Positions 35,718 to 44,725 of a stretch of DNA of 64,000 nt are shown in pieces. Made by a program: the position numbers and the translations under genes. Every line of letters starts with the position of its first letter. The first letter of the stretch is position 1. This DNA comes from HR10 sp964615335 (GTDB lineage Bacteria > Acidobacteriota > Blastocatellia > HR10): positions 1 to 64,000 of the forward strand of contig CAZTMT010000011.1 of NCBI GenBank assembly GCA_964615335.1. Reading direction: 5' to 3'. The notes under the pieces were generated by a model. It worked only from the letters and a program-made list of their open reading frames with translations, was not told the DNA's origin and did no database searches.

Positions 35718-37937
35718 TCACTCGGCCTTGTAAATCTTGCAGCGATTAGCGCGGGCGCACCATGTACCATAGGCCGGGTCACAGTGATCGGGATCATCGT
35801 CGGTCAACACATTGATGTTGGATCTCCAAAATCCGTGCAGATGAGGTTCAGGACCGGGCTCTTCAGGATAATACCACCGATCCGCATGCACGACGTCGGG
35901 ATGAATCGCGTCCGTGAGTTTAGCTTGCTGCTTGACGCGGCCTCGGGGCGTCTCAATATAAACCCAGTCCCCCTCACCGATCTGGAGCCGGGCGGCCGTT
36001 TCTGGATGAATGTGCACTGGCGGGTGTGGATATTTTTCCCGGAAGAATGACACCTGACGAAATCCCTGATGGTGGCTCTCGATCACCGTTCCGCCCGTGA
36101 TTAATATGAAAGGATACTGAGATGCCAGCAACGAATCAGCGATCTCCGGTGGTTCTTCGTAATCTGGCAGGGGATCGTATCCGAGTTGCTCCAAGATCGT
36201 GGAGTAGAACTCGACCTTGCCCGTGGGTGTACCAAACCCTAGGGGCTCTCCCGTGGCGGGGTCAGGATCCGCATACTTTTTGAATCTCGGTGGTTCAATG
36301 ATCCACGGCTCCGGGCTGGTAACCAACTGTTCGAAGGAAAGACCGCTGGGGGCGAGCATCTGATCCCAAAAGGCCTCCAGAGTATCAGGCCAATAGTTCT
36401 CCTGACCCAATCGGCGCCCGAGATCACGCCACAGTTCATAGTCATTACGGCGTTCGTAAGCTGGTTCGACAGCTCGCTGGCCTGCTACCGTGACGTTGGC
36501 CCATCCGAAAAATGTGGACAGCGCCGATTTTTCCAACCAGTGGCAGGCCGGGAGCACATAATCGGCCAGCTCAGCCGTCGGCGTCATGAACAACTCGTGA
36601 ACGACCGAGAGCGCGAGGTTTTCGCTCTTGAGCGCTTCATAGACGAGTCTTGCATGGGCGCTTGCTCCCAAGGGGTTATGGTACTGAATGAGCACCGCCT
36701 TGATGGGATAGGGGTCCTCAGTCAAGATGCTGCGCCACAGCAACGGCGATGGGACATCAGCAGCCCACAGTTGGCTGAGGAGTCGTTTCTTGCCCCAGAC
36801 GCGTTCCTGAGCTCGGCTCAGAAGTTCGTATCCTTGGCCGTGCAACCGGAAGCGATCTGCGCCCAATTTCTTGCGCCGCTGCTCTGGCGGCAATGCATCA
36901 TACAGTTCCAGATCAGGCATAATCAGCGCTCGATTGGGCGGCCCAAGCAAAAGCGTGCCTCCCAGTTCATCGAGCTTTCCGGTGATCGCCCGCAGAATGG
37001 CTTTGGCTCGTTCGACCTGGAGCGAGTTTCGCCCAATCTGCGCATTGGCCACGCCCCAATTGAGGATGGCGGGTTGGTGGGTGGCATACATGCGGGCGGC
37101 CTCGACGATTCTCTCCTTGGGCACTCCGGTGATCTCGGCTGCTTTCTCCGGGGAATACTTCTGGACCCGCTGCTTGAGTTTATCAAAGCCGAACACCCAC
37201 TGAGCAACGAATGAGTAATCATATAGCCCTTCGTTGATGATGATGTGGAGCCACGCCAGCGCCAGTGCGCCGTCGCTTCCGGGTCTCACCTGGAGCCAGA
37301 GATCGGCCTGCTCCGCCTCCGCAGTCCGGATGGGATCGATCACAATCAACTTCGCGCCGGCCTCCTTACAGGCCAAGATCAATGGCCAGACCGGAGGCTG
37401 GGATGCTGAGGGGCGGCTGCCCCAAATCACAATGCACCGTGTCACCCCAGGAACGGGCGGTGACATGTACGTCGGGCCAAAACCATAGGTGAGACTCTCG
37501 GCTTCCAGGGCGGGACCTGCGCAGGGAATACCCATGCCACTGGAATTGGGGCTGCCAAAGAGATTGAGAAACCGGATGCCGATACCACACTCAGGACCAT
37601 GAAACGTGCCATGAGCCAAGGCCACCGACTCAGGCCCATACTGCTCTTTGAGTTCCCGCAGCTTGGTGGCGATCTCATCCATTGCCTGATCCCAACTGAT
37701 TTGCTCCCATTTCCCTTCCCCTCTTCGACCCACGCGCTTCAGGGGGAAGTTGAGCCGATCCGGGTGATCATGGTACTCATTGGCCCGTTCCCCTTTAATG
37801 CAGATAAAGCCGCGACTGAGAGGATGATGGGGGTCTCCAGCCAGTTTCGTCACTCTGCCCTCTCGAACATGGGCCAGGAGCCCACACATCATCGGGCAGT
37901 GGCAACAAAGAACGCGCCTCACTTCACCCCGACTCAT
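35718..37937 (-). CDS. Acetylene-hydratase-like molybdopterin (W/Mo) enzyme
   Basis: A 739-residue DMSO-reductase-family protein without a Tat signal, so cytoplasmic. The N-terminal [4Fe-4S] ligands are Cys11, Cys14, Cys18 and Cys46, then Lys48, and the metal ligand is probably Cys139 (GMGIPCAGPALEAESLTYG). Overall order matches acetylene hydratase closely (LYDALPPEQRRKKLG, TPTAELADYVLPACHWLE, TPTGKVEFYSTILEQLGYDP, and the end NVLTDDDPDHCDPAYG). The catalytic Asp13 of that enzyme is Pro here, so acetylene is not expected. Possible roles are hydration or hydroxylation of an aromatic intermediate (inference). It lies between the solute-binding-like gene and the broken monooxygenase. Confidence 0.8.
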   Translation of the reverse strand: MSRGEVRRVLCCHCPMMCGLLAHVREGRVTKLAGDPHHPLSRGFICIKGERANEYHDHPDRLNFPLKRVGRRGEGKWEQISWDQAMDEIATKLRELKEQYGPESVALAHGTFHGPECGIGIRFLNLFGSPNSSGMGIPCAGPALEAESLTYGFGPTYMSPPVPGVTRCIVIWGSRPSASQPPVWPLILACKEAGAKLIVIDPIRTAEAEQADLWLQVRPGSDGALALAWLHIIINEGLYDYSFVAQWVFGFDKLKQRVQKYSPEKAAEITGVPKERIVEAARMYATHQPAILNWGVANAQIGRNSLQVERAKAILRAITGKLDELGGTLLLGPPNRALIMPDLELYDALPPEQRRKKLGADRFRLHGQGYELLSRAQERVWGKKRLLSQLWAADVPSPLLWRSILTEDPYPIKAVLIQYHNPLGASAHARLVYEALKSENLALSVVHELFMTPTAELADYVLPACHWLEKSALSTFFGWANVTVAGQRAVEPAYERRNDYELWRDLGRRLGQENYWPDTLEAFWDQMLAPSGLSFEQLVTSPEPWIIEPPRFKKYADPDPATGEPLGFGTPTGKVEFYSTILEQLGYDPLPDYEEPPEIADSLLASQYPFILITGGTVIESHHQGFRQVSFFREKYPHPPVHIHPETAARLQIGEGDWVYIETPRGRVKQQAKLTDAIHPDVVHADRWYYPEEPGPEPHLHGFWRSNINVLTDDDPDHCDPAYGTWCARANRCKIYKAE

Positions 37938-37979
37938 CTCCGCTTAATCTCCCCTCTCACACGTGCTGTTCGTCGAGTA

Positions 37980-38837
37980 TCATGATTTGACTTGGCCAAG
38001 CACGCTAAAGTCGAAGACCTGCGACAAAGGAACCGGTTGCGAAGTGCCGGTCACTTCACATGCGATTTGGATCCATCGTTGCTGCGATTCGTGAGCTAAC
38101 TCTCCGGTTGGTTCCAGATGCACCAGAGTTGCTTCCAGCGCCATTTCTGCCAGCTCACTCGCAGTACCCAATTTCTTCACCAACTCCAATCCGAGGTCGC
38201 GATCCTCCCGCAGTTGTTTGATACTACTCAGCGTGGCCCGCACCAGGCGAGTGATTTCGTCCGGGCGCTCCCGGAGGCGTTGATTGGTAGTCACCACCCC
38301 AAACGTAGGCACATCGCCGATATCGCCTAATCGGAGGATTCGATGAAGACCGGCCTGTTGGGCTTCAGCCGTCATGGGAGGAAGCAAGAGCGCGGCATCG
38401 ACTCGTCCATCCACAATAGCTTGAGGAGAGAACGCCGGCTCTCCCGTGCGCACCGCTTGAGGATCGATCCCCTGTGCCTGGAGAGCACTATCCAGATACC
38501 TGCGAGCCAACGGCGAGGTTTGGGCAATGGTCTTCCCAATCAAATCACTCAACGTCACAATCTCGGGACGGGCCCAGAGCTCCCAGCCTTTATTTTGATA
38601 GGCTAGGATGATCTTCAGTGGAGCGCCTTTGACGGCCGCCATGATGGGACCCGCCAAGACATTGGCGTAGTCAGCATCTCCATTGAGGAGCGATTCGACG
38701 ATGGCCGGACCGGTCCCCGGGGTCATCAGGCGTATCCGGAGCCCTTCTTTCCGGAACGGCGCCGGATTGGTCAAGACAATATTGCCTGTTAACTCCACCT
38801 GGGCAGTAGCGATAATCACTTCGGTCGTCCTGGGCAT
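37980..38837 (-). CDS. SsuA/THI5-like solute-binding-fold protein without signal peptide
   Basis: A 285-residue two-lobed periplasmic-binding-protein fold (GPAIVESLLNGDADYANVLA, LSDLIGKTIAQTSPLARRYL, IVDGRVDAALLLPPMTAEA), resembling NMT1/THI5 and SsuA proteins. It begins MPRTTEVIIATAQVELTG with no leader and no ABC permease or ATPase gene is near. It may therefore be cytoplasmic, as a sensor, chaperone or enzyme; some decarboxylases use this fold. GAGAGG precedes the ATG. Confidence 0.65.
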   Translation of the reverse strand: MPRTTEVIIATAQVELTGNIVLTNPAPFRKEGLRIRLMTPGTGPAIVESLLNGDADYANVLAGPIMAAVKGAPLKIILAYQNKGWELWARPEIVTLSDLIGKTIAQTSPLARRYLDSALQAQGIDPQAVRTGEPAFSPQAIVDGRVDAALLLPPMTAEAQQAGLHRILRLGDIGDVPTFGVVTTNQRLRERPDEITRLVRATLSSIKQLREDRDLGLELVKKLGTASELAEMALEATLVHLEPTGELAHESQQRWIQIACEVTGTSQPVPLSQVFDFSVLGQVKS

Positions 38838-38986
38838 ACCGCCTCTCTCCGATCACCTCGCGAATCGCCGCTGAAGCTGTGCGGAGATGCTCAGCACCCT
38901 TGACTCACGTAGGGGCTTCCCGCAGACCAGCGCACCGACCTCGTCCGATCCTAAAAGTTCCAGCCCCAGCGTACGATCATCTCTCC

Positions 38987-39457
38987 TCATATCGGTATCT
39001 CCAGGACGCCTGGAACAACGTCTGAATCCAAAACGGCTTTAAACTCCCGAATGCGCCAGTCTCCCTCTGTTTTTCGCCAGCTCACCCAGCACTTGGCGCA
39101 ACCGAGTAGCTCACTCACCTGGTTCTCACCCGTCTTGTAAATTGTCATATAGAACTGAGTTCGAGCTTCCCCTCCCCCCGTCAATTCCACAAGCACATTG
39201 GAGATGACGCGACTGGTCACGACCGGCTCTACCCACCACAACTTTTTTAACTCGGCGAGACGCTCAGAAAGCGAATCCTTTCTCTCCATAATAAGTCCGA
39301 ACGCATGCTCGCAGCGGACGTTTTCCTGCGTCGTGACCACATAGGACGCATCTTCAGCAAACAGCTCAAGCCACTGGTCAAAGTGCCGTTCGTCGAGCAA
39401 CCAGGCGTATTTACAGAGCTGCTCCAGAATCCGGCTTTTTTCCTCCGCCTGATCCAT
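38987..39457 (-). CDS. Ring-hydroxylating dioxygenase beta subunit (2)
   Basis: A 156-residue small subunit (ILEQLCKYAWLLDERHFDQW, LFAEDASYVVTTQENV, WRIREFKAVLDSDVVPG). It pairs with the intact alpha subunit that ends 60 bases upstream. GGAGGG lies before the ATG. Structural role in the oxygenase oligomer. Confidence 0.85.
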   Translation of the reverse strand: MDQAEEKSRILEQLCKYAWLLDERHFDQWLELFAEDASYVVTTQENVRCEHAFGLIMERKDSLSERLAELKKLWWVEPVVTSRVISNVLVELTGGGEARTQFYMTIYKTGENQVSELLGCAKCWVSWRKTEGDWRIREFKAVLDSDVVPGVLEIPI

Positions 39458-39517
39458 GATGTTTCCCTCCGATGTTTATTACAGCGAGCCTCTTGATCGA
39501 AGTCGGCCAAGGTTGAC

Positions 39518-40705
39518 TCAGTCCGTCCAACCCATATAGCGTCGCCACTCCCGGTAAAATCCTCGAAGGGTATATTCGTTAAAGATGATCCCGCTGCGAT
39601 CTTCTGTCACGCCGCGGGCCATCAGTGATGAGGGGACGGAGCCGATGTTGACACCGATCTGACATTTTTCCGCCACGGCGATATCGTCAATCCCGGCTCG
39701 ACCGCCCGGTCCCCAGATGGTGGATTGCCGGAGCCGGAATTCCCTGAACTCTTTGGAATCATTGGGGTCACCGAGGATGGTGATCTCTAGAAGCGTCCGA
39801 TCCGGCCCCAGCGGCGTCAGGCGATGAACCGATACTACGGCCACAATGCTGGGAACAATACAATTCGGAAAGATGCTCAGGACACTATCATAATCCTTCG
39901 GATAAGGATTGAAGATGCCGCTCGTTTTCATCGTCTCCAGAGTTAATTCAATGCCCAAAGCGGCGCTCAACTTCGACAGGTCCAGATGCTCGGGCCGAGG
40001 GGGAAAGTAAGTCAGGAGCATATGTCCGCCCCCGAGGTCGGTCGCCTCGCCATTGGCATGATAGGATGACAGGAAAGCGGGCCCCATAGCCTGATGCAGG
40101 AAGGGAGGATGATATCCATCGCCAAAGTTCTCCTGGTAAAACTTCCAATTTCCTTTGAACAGCGACTTGTTGTACCCGATCACTTCCATCCCCTGACAAC
40201 TTCGCTCGAGGTGAGCAGCCGCTTGGCCAAGATAATCCCCTAATGCCGGGGCTCTCTCATCAAGGCAGGCAAAGACCAATCCACAGAAAGTTTCCACCCT
40301 GACCTGAGGCAAACTAAAGTCTTCCTTCTTGAAGGCCGGACCGTAATCATCCGGGACTGGCACACCGATGAGTTGACCCCGGAGATCATAGATCCAGGCG
40401 TGATAGGGGCAGCGGAACACTCGGCATTGACCTCGCGTCCCGCGTACGAGGGTTGCCCCACGGTGGCGACAGGTATTGGCCAGGACTCGAATGTCTCCTT
40501 CCTGATCGCGACAGACAATGTACGACTCTCCGGCGATCGTCGTCAGCTTATAGTCTCCTGGTTTCTTGAGCTCGCTCTCATGGGCCACATATTGCCAGGT
40601 TCGCCGGAAAATTTTTTCTTGCTCGTGCTGAAAGATCTCTCGGTCAGTATAGATCCGACGATCAATCAATTGATCGGTGGTGAAAATCGTCCGGAGGTCT
40701 CTCAT
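39518..40705 (-). CDS. Ring-hydroxylating dioxygenase alpha subunit (2), intact
   Basis: A 395-residue catalytic subunit. Rieske [2Fe-2S] ligands Cys79, His81, Cys99 and His102 (TCRHRG ... CPYHAW) are followed by the mononuclear iron site ENFGDGYHPPFLH (Asp196, His199, His204). It inserts two oxygen atoms into an aromatic ring, or acts as a monooxygenase. It requires a reductase, and none of the usual types is in the window; the ferredoxin at 46584 is a candidate partner. LigA and LigB-type ring-cleavage genes lie just upstream, so a catechol-like product would be cleaved by them (inference). Confidence 0.92.
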   Translation of the reverse strand: MRDLRTIFTTDQLIDRRIYTDREIFQHEQEKIFRRTWQYVAHESELKKPGDYKLTTIAGESYIVCRDQEGDIRVLANTCRHRGATLVRGTRGQCRVFRCPYHAWIYDLRGQLIGVPVPDDYGPAFKKEDFSLPQVRVETFCGLVFACLDERAPALGDYLGQAAAHLERSCQGMEVIGYNKSLFKGNWKFYQENFGDGYHPPFLHQAMGPAFLSSYHANGEATDLGGGHMLLTYFPPRPEHLDLSKLSAALGIELTLETMKTSGIFNPYPKDYDSVLSIFPNCIVPSIVAVVSVHRLTPLGPDRTLLEITILGDPNDSKEFREFRLRQSTIWGPGGRAGIDDIAVAEKCQIGVNIGSVPSSLMARGVTEDRSGIIFNEYTLRGFYREWRRYMGWTD

Positions 40706-40751
40706 AGCTTGCGCCTCCCATGCGCATCCTCAGCAGGTTCATCATCCTGCC

Positions 40752-40991
40752 TCATGGGCTTTGGAACCAAGGCAGAGGTTGGCCTAATGTCACCGATAGG
40801 TGCATGAGGAGAAGCGGATGGAGACCTAGCTCATAGAGCTTCGCAAAGTCTTTGCTCTCCAACATCTCTCGTTCCATCTCAGTCAGATCGCATTCTTGAA
40901 GAGCTTCCCTGGGCGACCGGCAGAATCTCTCCAAGAACTCCGGATCGTTCACAAGTCGATAGATGCATTCGTTCAACCCGTATCGAGACAC
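40752..40991 (-). CDS. LigA-like small subunit of an extradiol dioxygenase (1)
   Basis: A 79-residue helical protein (NECIYRLVNDPEFLERFCRS, EREMLESKDFAKLYELGLHP) of the LigA / aromatic ring-opening dioxygenase alpha type, which caps the LigB active site. The start is GTG with GGGAG six bases upstream. It follows the LigB-like gene by 39 bases. Paralogous to 59506-59766. Confidence 0.75.
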   Translation of the reverse strand: MSRYGLNECIYRLVNDPEFLERFCRSPREALQECDLTEMEREMLESKDFAKLYELGLHPLLLMHLSVTLGQPLPWFQSP

Positions 40992-41030
40992 GGATCGCTC
41001 CCTTCCCCTTGCTCTGTCAAAGACTTTGCT

Positions 41031-41855
41031 TCAGGAGGCCACGCGCATCGCGACGATGGCGATGCCAGTGGCCCAGGCTCGAACCGGCTCATAACAGAGA
41101 ATCTCGCCTCGCGCTCCGGGGACAGATCCCAGCATGATCATCCAGGCACGAATCTCTTGAGCTCCATTTCCCGCCTCCTGCTCGATCTGTTTGGCCGTTA
41201 GGGTGGTGAGTTCTTCCGCTTCCCCCTGGCTTATCCGAGCGAGAACACTTCGATCGAATTCTTCATTAATTCTCCCCATCTGCGGGACCCCGACCCAATG
41301 GGAGAGGCCGCCCGTGGCTAGGATCATGACCTTCTCCGCGCGAGGGCGTTTCCGGATCACCCGCCGAATGACTCCCCCGAGTTTATAACATCGTCTGAGG
41401 GAAGGAAGAGGAGTAGCGACTGTATTGACGAAAATGGGAACAATCGGCACATCCATTCGAGGAGTGAGAAAATGCAATGGCACCATGAAGCCATGATCCA
41501 GCGGCATGCGCTCGGAAAATGCCAGGTCAAACTCCGACTCAAGGCCAGCGTGAAGAATCGCATGAGCCAATCCCTGATGCACCGGAACACGATACCGGGG
41601 CACGCCCGCCTCTCCCCATCCCTCACACTCCTCCCCCACCCCCACGCAGAAAGCCGGCATGTTGTTCAGGAAAAAGGTCTTGAGGTGGTCCGACGAAACT
41701 ACGATCAACGCATCCGGCCGTTCTTCCTCAATGCGCCTTCTCACTTGGCCAAATGCTTCCATCACGCGTTCCGCCTGCGCCGGATCAGCCCGATCATAGG
41801 CCCGAATCATCAAGGCTGTGTGTGAGGTGCCAAAAGCTCCGATTAATTGTCCCAT
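41031..41855 (-). CDS. LigB-like class III extradiol dioxygenase catalytic subunit (1)
   Basis: A 274-residue Fe(II) dioxygenase. Metal and catalytic residues expected from LigB are present: His12 (GTSHTALM), His57 (VVSSDHLKTFF), His in ATGGLSHWVG and Glu in CYEPVRAW. It cleaves catechol-type rings next to the hydroxyls; protocatechuate, gallate and 2-aminophenol are known substrates of relatives. Neighbours are the LigA-like gene and an alpha/beta hydrolase suited to meta-cleavage products. AAGGAC precedes the start. Confidence 0.85.
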   Translation of the reverse strand: MGQLIGAFGTSHTALMIRAYDRADPAQAERVMEAFGQVRRRIEEERPDALIVVSSDHLKTFFLNNMPAFCVGVGEECEGWGEAGVPRYRVPVHQGLAHAILHAGLESEFDLAFSERMPLDHGFMVPLHFLTPRMDVPIVPIFVNTVATPLPSLRRCYKLGGVIRRVIRKRPRAEKVMILATGGLSHWVGVPQMGRINEEFDRSVLARISQGEAEELTTLTAKQIEQEAGNGAQEIRAWMIMLGSVPGARGEILCYEPVRAWATGIAIVAMRVAS

Positions 41856-41874
41856 GGCACGTCCTTCGGTTTCT

Positions 41875-42735
41875 CTAGCGGCTCAGGAAATCACTCACGA
41901 TGCGATTGAATTGCTCCGCCTGTTCGTACTGCGGCCAATGAGCACAATTCTCCATGATGACGAACTGCGATCCCCTGATCATCCGATGGGCTTGTTCGGC
42001 AACCCACCATGGCGTCGTCGGATTGTGCCGCGTCCATAAGATCAGGGTGGGCACTTGGATTCGAGCTAGTCTTTCTGGGGTCAGCAAAAAAGGCTCACGC
42101 GCTTCTGTCGTGGCGTTGTGGAAGGTCCGGGAGAGGGCTTCTCGGATTTCGGGACGGCTGTAAATCCGATAACGCACCTCGACCAGCTCCTCGGGAACCA
42201 GGCTCGGATCATGGAAGAGCCATTCAAGCCGTCTTCTCACACCCTCCCGCGTGACATCCCGCAAAGCGGCATCCGTCAAATTCTTGAGCCGGGCGAGACC
42301 TTCTGCTTCCTGCTGGCTCAGTACGTCCGTCGGCTTTAGGCCGGCGCTGGTAACTAAAATGAGCTTGCTCACCTTTTCCGGGTAGTGCAGAGCGAGCCAG
42401 GCGGCTACCCATCCACCCAAGGACTCTCCCAGCAGATGAACTTCTTTTGCTCCGATCGCCTCAATGAAACTGGACAAGTGATCAGCAAAATCCGCGATCG
42501 TGTACGGCACATCCGGGGCATCGGTGAACCCGTGTCCCAGCATATCAGGAGCGTAAACGTGAAACTGAGCCGACAAGGGGATGATATTCCGGATATAACT
42601 CTCCGCATGGCCGCCACCGCCATGAAGCAAAATAAGGGGCTCCCCTCTTCCGGCCTCCAAGACGCGAGTACGAACCGTGCCAGCCAGGACATAACGAATC
42701 TGACCGCCCAGCATCTCTACCCAGAAACTCGTCAT
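41875..42735 (-). CDS. Alpha/beta hydrolase, meta-cleavage-product hydrolase or NicD-like
   Basis: A 286-residue hydrolase: oxyanion loop LLHGGGGHAESY, nucleophile Ser105 in GESLGGW and His266 in CAHWPQYEQ. Where MhpC/BphD enzymes have the acid (Asp), this one reads RHNPTTP with Asn238, so either the acid sits elsewhere, as proposed for N-formylmaleamate deformylase NicD, or activity is altered. It overlaps the hemerythrin-like gene by four bases (ATGA) and precedes LigB. It probably hydrolyses a ring-cleavage product. Confidence 0.75.
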   Translation of the reverse strand: MTSFWVEMLGGQIRYVLAGTVRTRVLEAGRGEPLILLHGGGGHAESYIRNIIPLSAQFHVYAPDMLGHGFTDAPDVPYTIADFADHLSSFIEAIGAKEVHLLGESLGGWVAAWLALHYPEKVSKLILVTSAGLKPTDVLSQQEAEGLARLKNLTDAALRDVTREGVRRRLEWLFHDPSLVPEELVEVRYRIYSRPEIREALSRTFHNATTEAREPFLLTPERLARIQVPTLILWTRHNPTTPWWVAEQAHRMIRGSQFVIMENCAHWPQYEQAEQFNRIVSDFLSR

Positions 42736-43178
42736 CGAGTCCTCCTCAGCAGGGGAAAAAGAAGGGTCTCCTCCTGATGGATGTGCTCAATGAGCATGGC
42801 AATGATTCGTTCCCCCGTGCTAACGAGCGTCTCCACCGCTCGTTTTGTTCCGGCATTCAATTCGCCAAGGGCATGTTCTAACTTTTGATACTCTCGCTCC
42901 AGCAAGCGATCCTCGATCAAAATGGCTCTCACCAACTGCCCGCGGTCAAGTCCCTGCTTCTGTAAAAGCGGCGAGAAGACCCGCCTCTCCCTCGAGCAGT
43001 GAGGAATGATGCGCTCCTTGATGAGTCTCTGAAGTTGTTTCAATGCCCGAAGAATAAGAGCCGGATCCGCATCGCCGACAGAGAGCGTCCCTAAGAACCG
43101 ATCCAGCCGATTGAGCTCTTTCAACAATCGGCCATGTTCATGCTTGAACCCCTCCAACTGGTCGGTGAGATGCGTCAT
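42732..43178 (-). CDS. Hemerythrin-like HHE-domain protein
   Basis: A 148-residue four-helix protein. Candidate diiron or metal residues are spread as H-E-H in FKHEHGRLLKEL, HCSRERRVF and IEHIHQEETLLFPLL. Such proteins bind O2, NO or iron, or sense them. It is translationally coupled to the hydrolase. In an operon of oxygenases it may deliver O2 or handle iron (inference). Confidence 0.7.
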   Translation of the reverse strand: MTHLTDQLEGFKHEHGRLLKELNRLDRFLGTLSVGDADPALILRALKQLQRLIKERIIPHCSRERRVFSPLLQKQGLDRGQLVRAILIEDRLLEREYQKLEHALGELNAGTKRAVETLVSTGERIIAMLIEHIHQEETLLFPLLRRTR

Positions 43179-43222
43179 GATTGCTCCCTCCTTTGATCTT
43201 CACCTGACCTTCCGGTAGTCCA

Positions 43223-44692
43223 TCAGTCTCCCAGGTTCACCCAGATACTCTTGACCTGGGTGTAGTGTTCCAAGGCGTGCTTCCCCAACTCGCGACCGAA
43301 ACCGCTCTGCTTATATCCCCCGAAGGGAGACGCCACATCGTAGACGTTGTACGTATTGATCCACACCGTCCCCGCCTTGAGGGCATGGGCCAGACGATGA
43401 GCTTTCTTCACATCGCGCGTCCAGACGGCTGCTGCCAGACCATAGATGGTGGCGTTCGCTTTCTCAATCGCCTCATCGAGATCCTTGACAGGAATGACTG
43501 CCAGCACCGGGCCAAAGATCTCTTCTTGCGCGATCTTCATGCTGTTGTCCACCGTATCGAAAATCGTGGGATTAAAGAAATATCCCCGCCCATTGCCGAT
43601 CTGTGGACGGTCTCCGCCAAGGACAAGTCGAGCCCCCTCGGCCACACCAAGATCTACATAGTGCATGACTTTTTTCAGTTGCGCCTCTGAGGTAAGAGGT
43701 CCTAAGCGCGTCTTGGGATCAAGGGGATCACCCGGCCTCGCTTTCCTCGCGCGTTCAATGAGTTTGTCCATCAGCCGGTCATGAACCGACTCTTCGACCA
43801 AAAGACGCGAGCCGGCAGCGCACACTTGACCATTATTGTAAAAGATAGCCGCGAACGCGCCGCGGGCCGCCTGGTCCACATCCGCGTCTGCCAGGACGAT
43901 ATTAGGCGATTTACCGCCCAGTTCCAAAGTGACCTTCTTCAGCGTCTCGGCAGCTTCACGCATGATCTGCTTGCCGGTTGCCGTGGATCCCGTGAAAGCG
44001 ATCTTGTCCACGCCAGGATGCCGCACTAAAGCAGCTCCCACATCACCCGGACCAGTCACCACGTTGAGGACGCCCGCAGGTAATCCTGCCTCTTCAGCGA
44101 TAGCCGCCAGACGCAGGACGCTCAGGGGCGTATACTCGGAGGGCTTGACAATAATGGTATTGCCCGTGGCCAGCGCCGGCGCGATCTTCCAGCTCGCCAA
44201 GAGCAGAGGAAAATTCCAAGGCGTGATTGCAGCGACCACTCCTATGGGCTCGTGTACCGTATAGTTGAGAAAGGGTCCTTTCACCGGAATTGTCTCCCCA
44301 TGAACTTTGGTCGTCCATCCCGCATAATACTGGAACAGCTCGGCCACCATGGGGATGTCAATGTGGCGTGACTCGGAGATCGGCTTACCCGTGTCCAAGG
44401 TTTCCAGAAGAGCGAAGGCATCAGCTTCGCGCATGAGCTGTTCGCCAATCCGCCACAGGATCTTACCTCGGTCAGCGGCACTCATCCGAGCCCATTCGCC
44501 TGACTCGTATGCTCGACGCGCAGCACGAACGGCCAGATCAACATCTTCGGGGCCCGCGCGGGCGACCGTGGTGATTGGTTCTCCGGTCGCCGGATTGAGG
44601 GTCACGAAGGTCTCTCCCGAGAGAGCATCGCGCCAGGTCCCATCAATGTAGAGTTTTCCCGGTTTTATGTCCAACGGTGATGGTGCCGACAT
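43223..44692 (-). CDS. NAD(P)-dependent aldehyde dehydrogenase (2)
   Basis: A 489-residue ALDH of the betaine/hydroxymuconic-semialdehyde type: ITPWNFPLLLASWKIAPALA, FTGSTATGKQIM, Glu in LELGGKSPNIVL, catalytic Cys in NNGQVCAAGSR and end SPFGGYKQSGFGREL. It probably oxidises a semialdehyde produced by ring cleavage. GGGGGGAAG precedes the ATG. It lies between the fused ETF and the hemerythrin-like gene. Confidence 0.9.
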   Translation of the reverse strand: MSAPSPLDIKPGKLYIDGTWRDALSGETFVTLNPATGEPITTVARAGPEDVDLAVRAARRAYESGEWARMSAADRGKILWRIGEQLMREADAFALLETLDTGKPISESRHIDIPMVAELFQYYAGWTTKVHGETIPVKGPFLNYTVHEPIGVVAAITPWNFPLLLASWKIAPALATGNTIIVKPSEYTPLSVLRLAAIAEEAGLPAGVLNVVTGPGDVGAALVRHPGVDKIAFTGSTATGKQIMREAAETLKKVTLELGGKSPNIVLADADVDQAARGAFAAIFYNNGQVCAAGSRLLVEESVHDRLMDKLIERARKARPGDPLDPKTRLGPLTSEAQLKKVMHYVDLGVAEGARLVLGGDRPQIGNGRGYFFNPTIFDTVDNSMKIAQEEIFGPVLAVIPVKDLDEAIEKANATIYGLAAAVWTRDVKKAHRLAHALKAGTVWINTYNVYDVASPFGGYKQSGFGRELGKHALEHYTQVKSIWVNLGD

Positions 44693-44725
44693 CTTCCCCC
44701 CTCACACGAAGGTAGTATGAACTTC

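Noticed and set aside
35718..37937. Selenocysteine in the Mo/W enzyme
   Set aside because: No in-frame TGA occurs, and the metal-ligand position carries Cys139.
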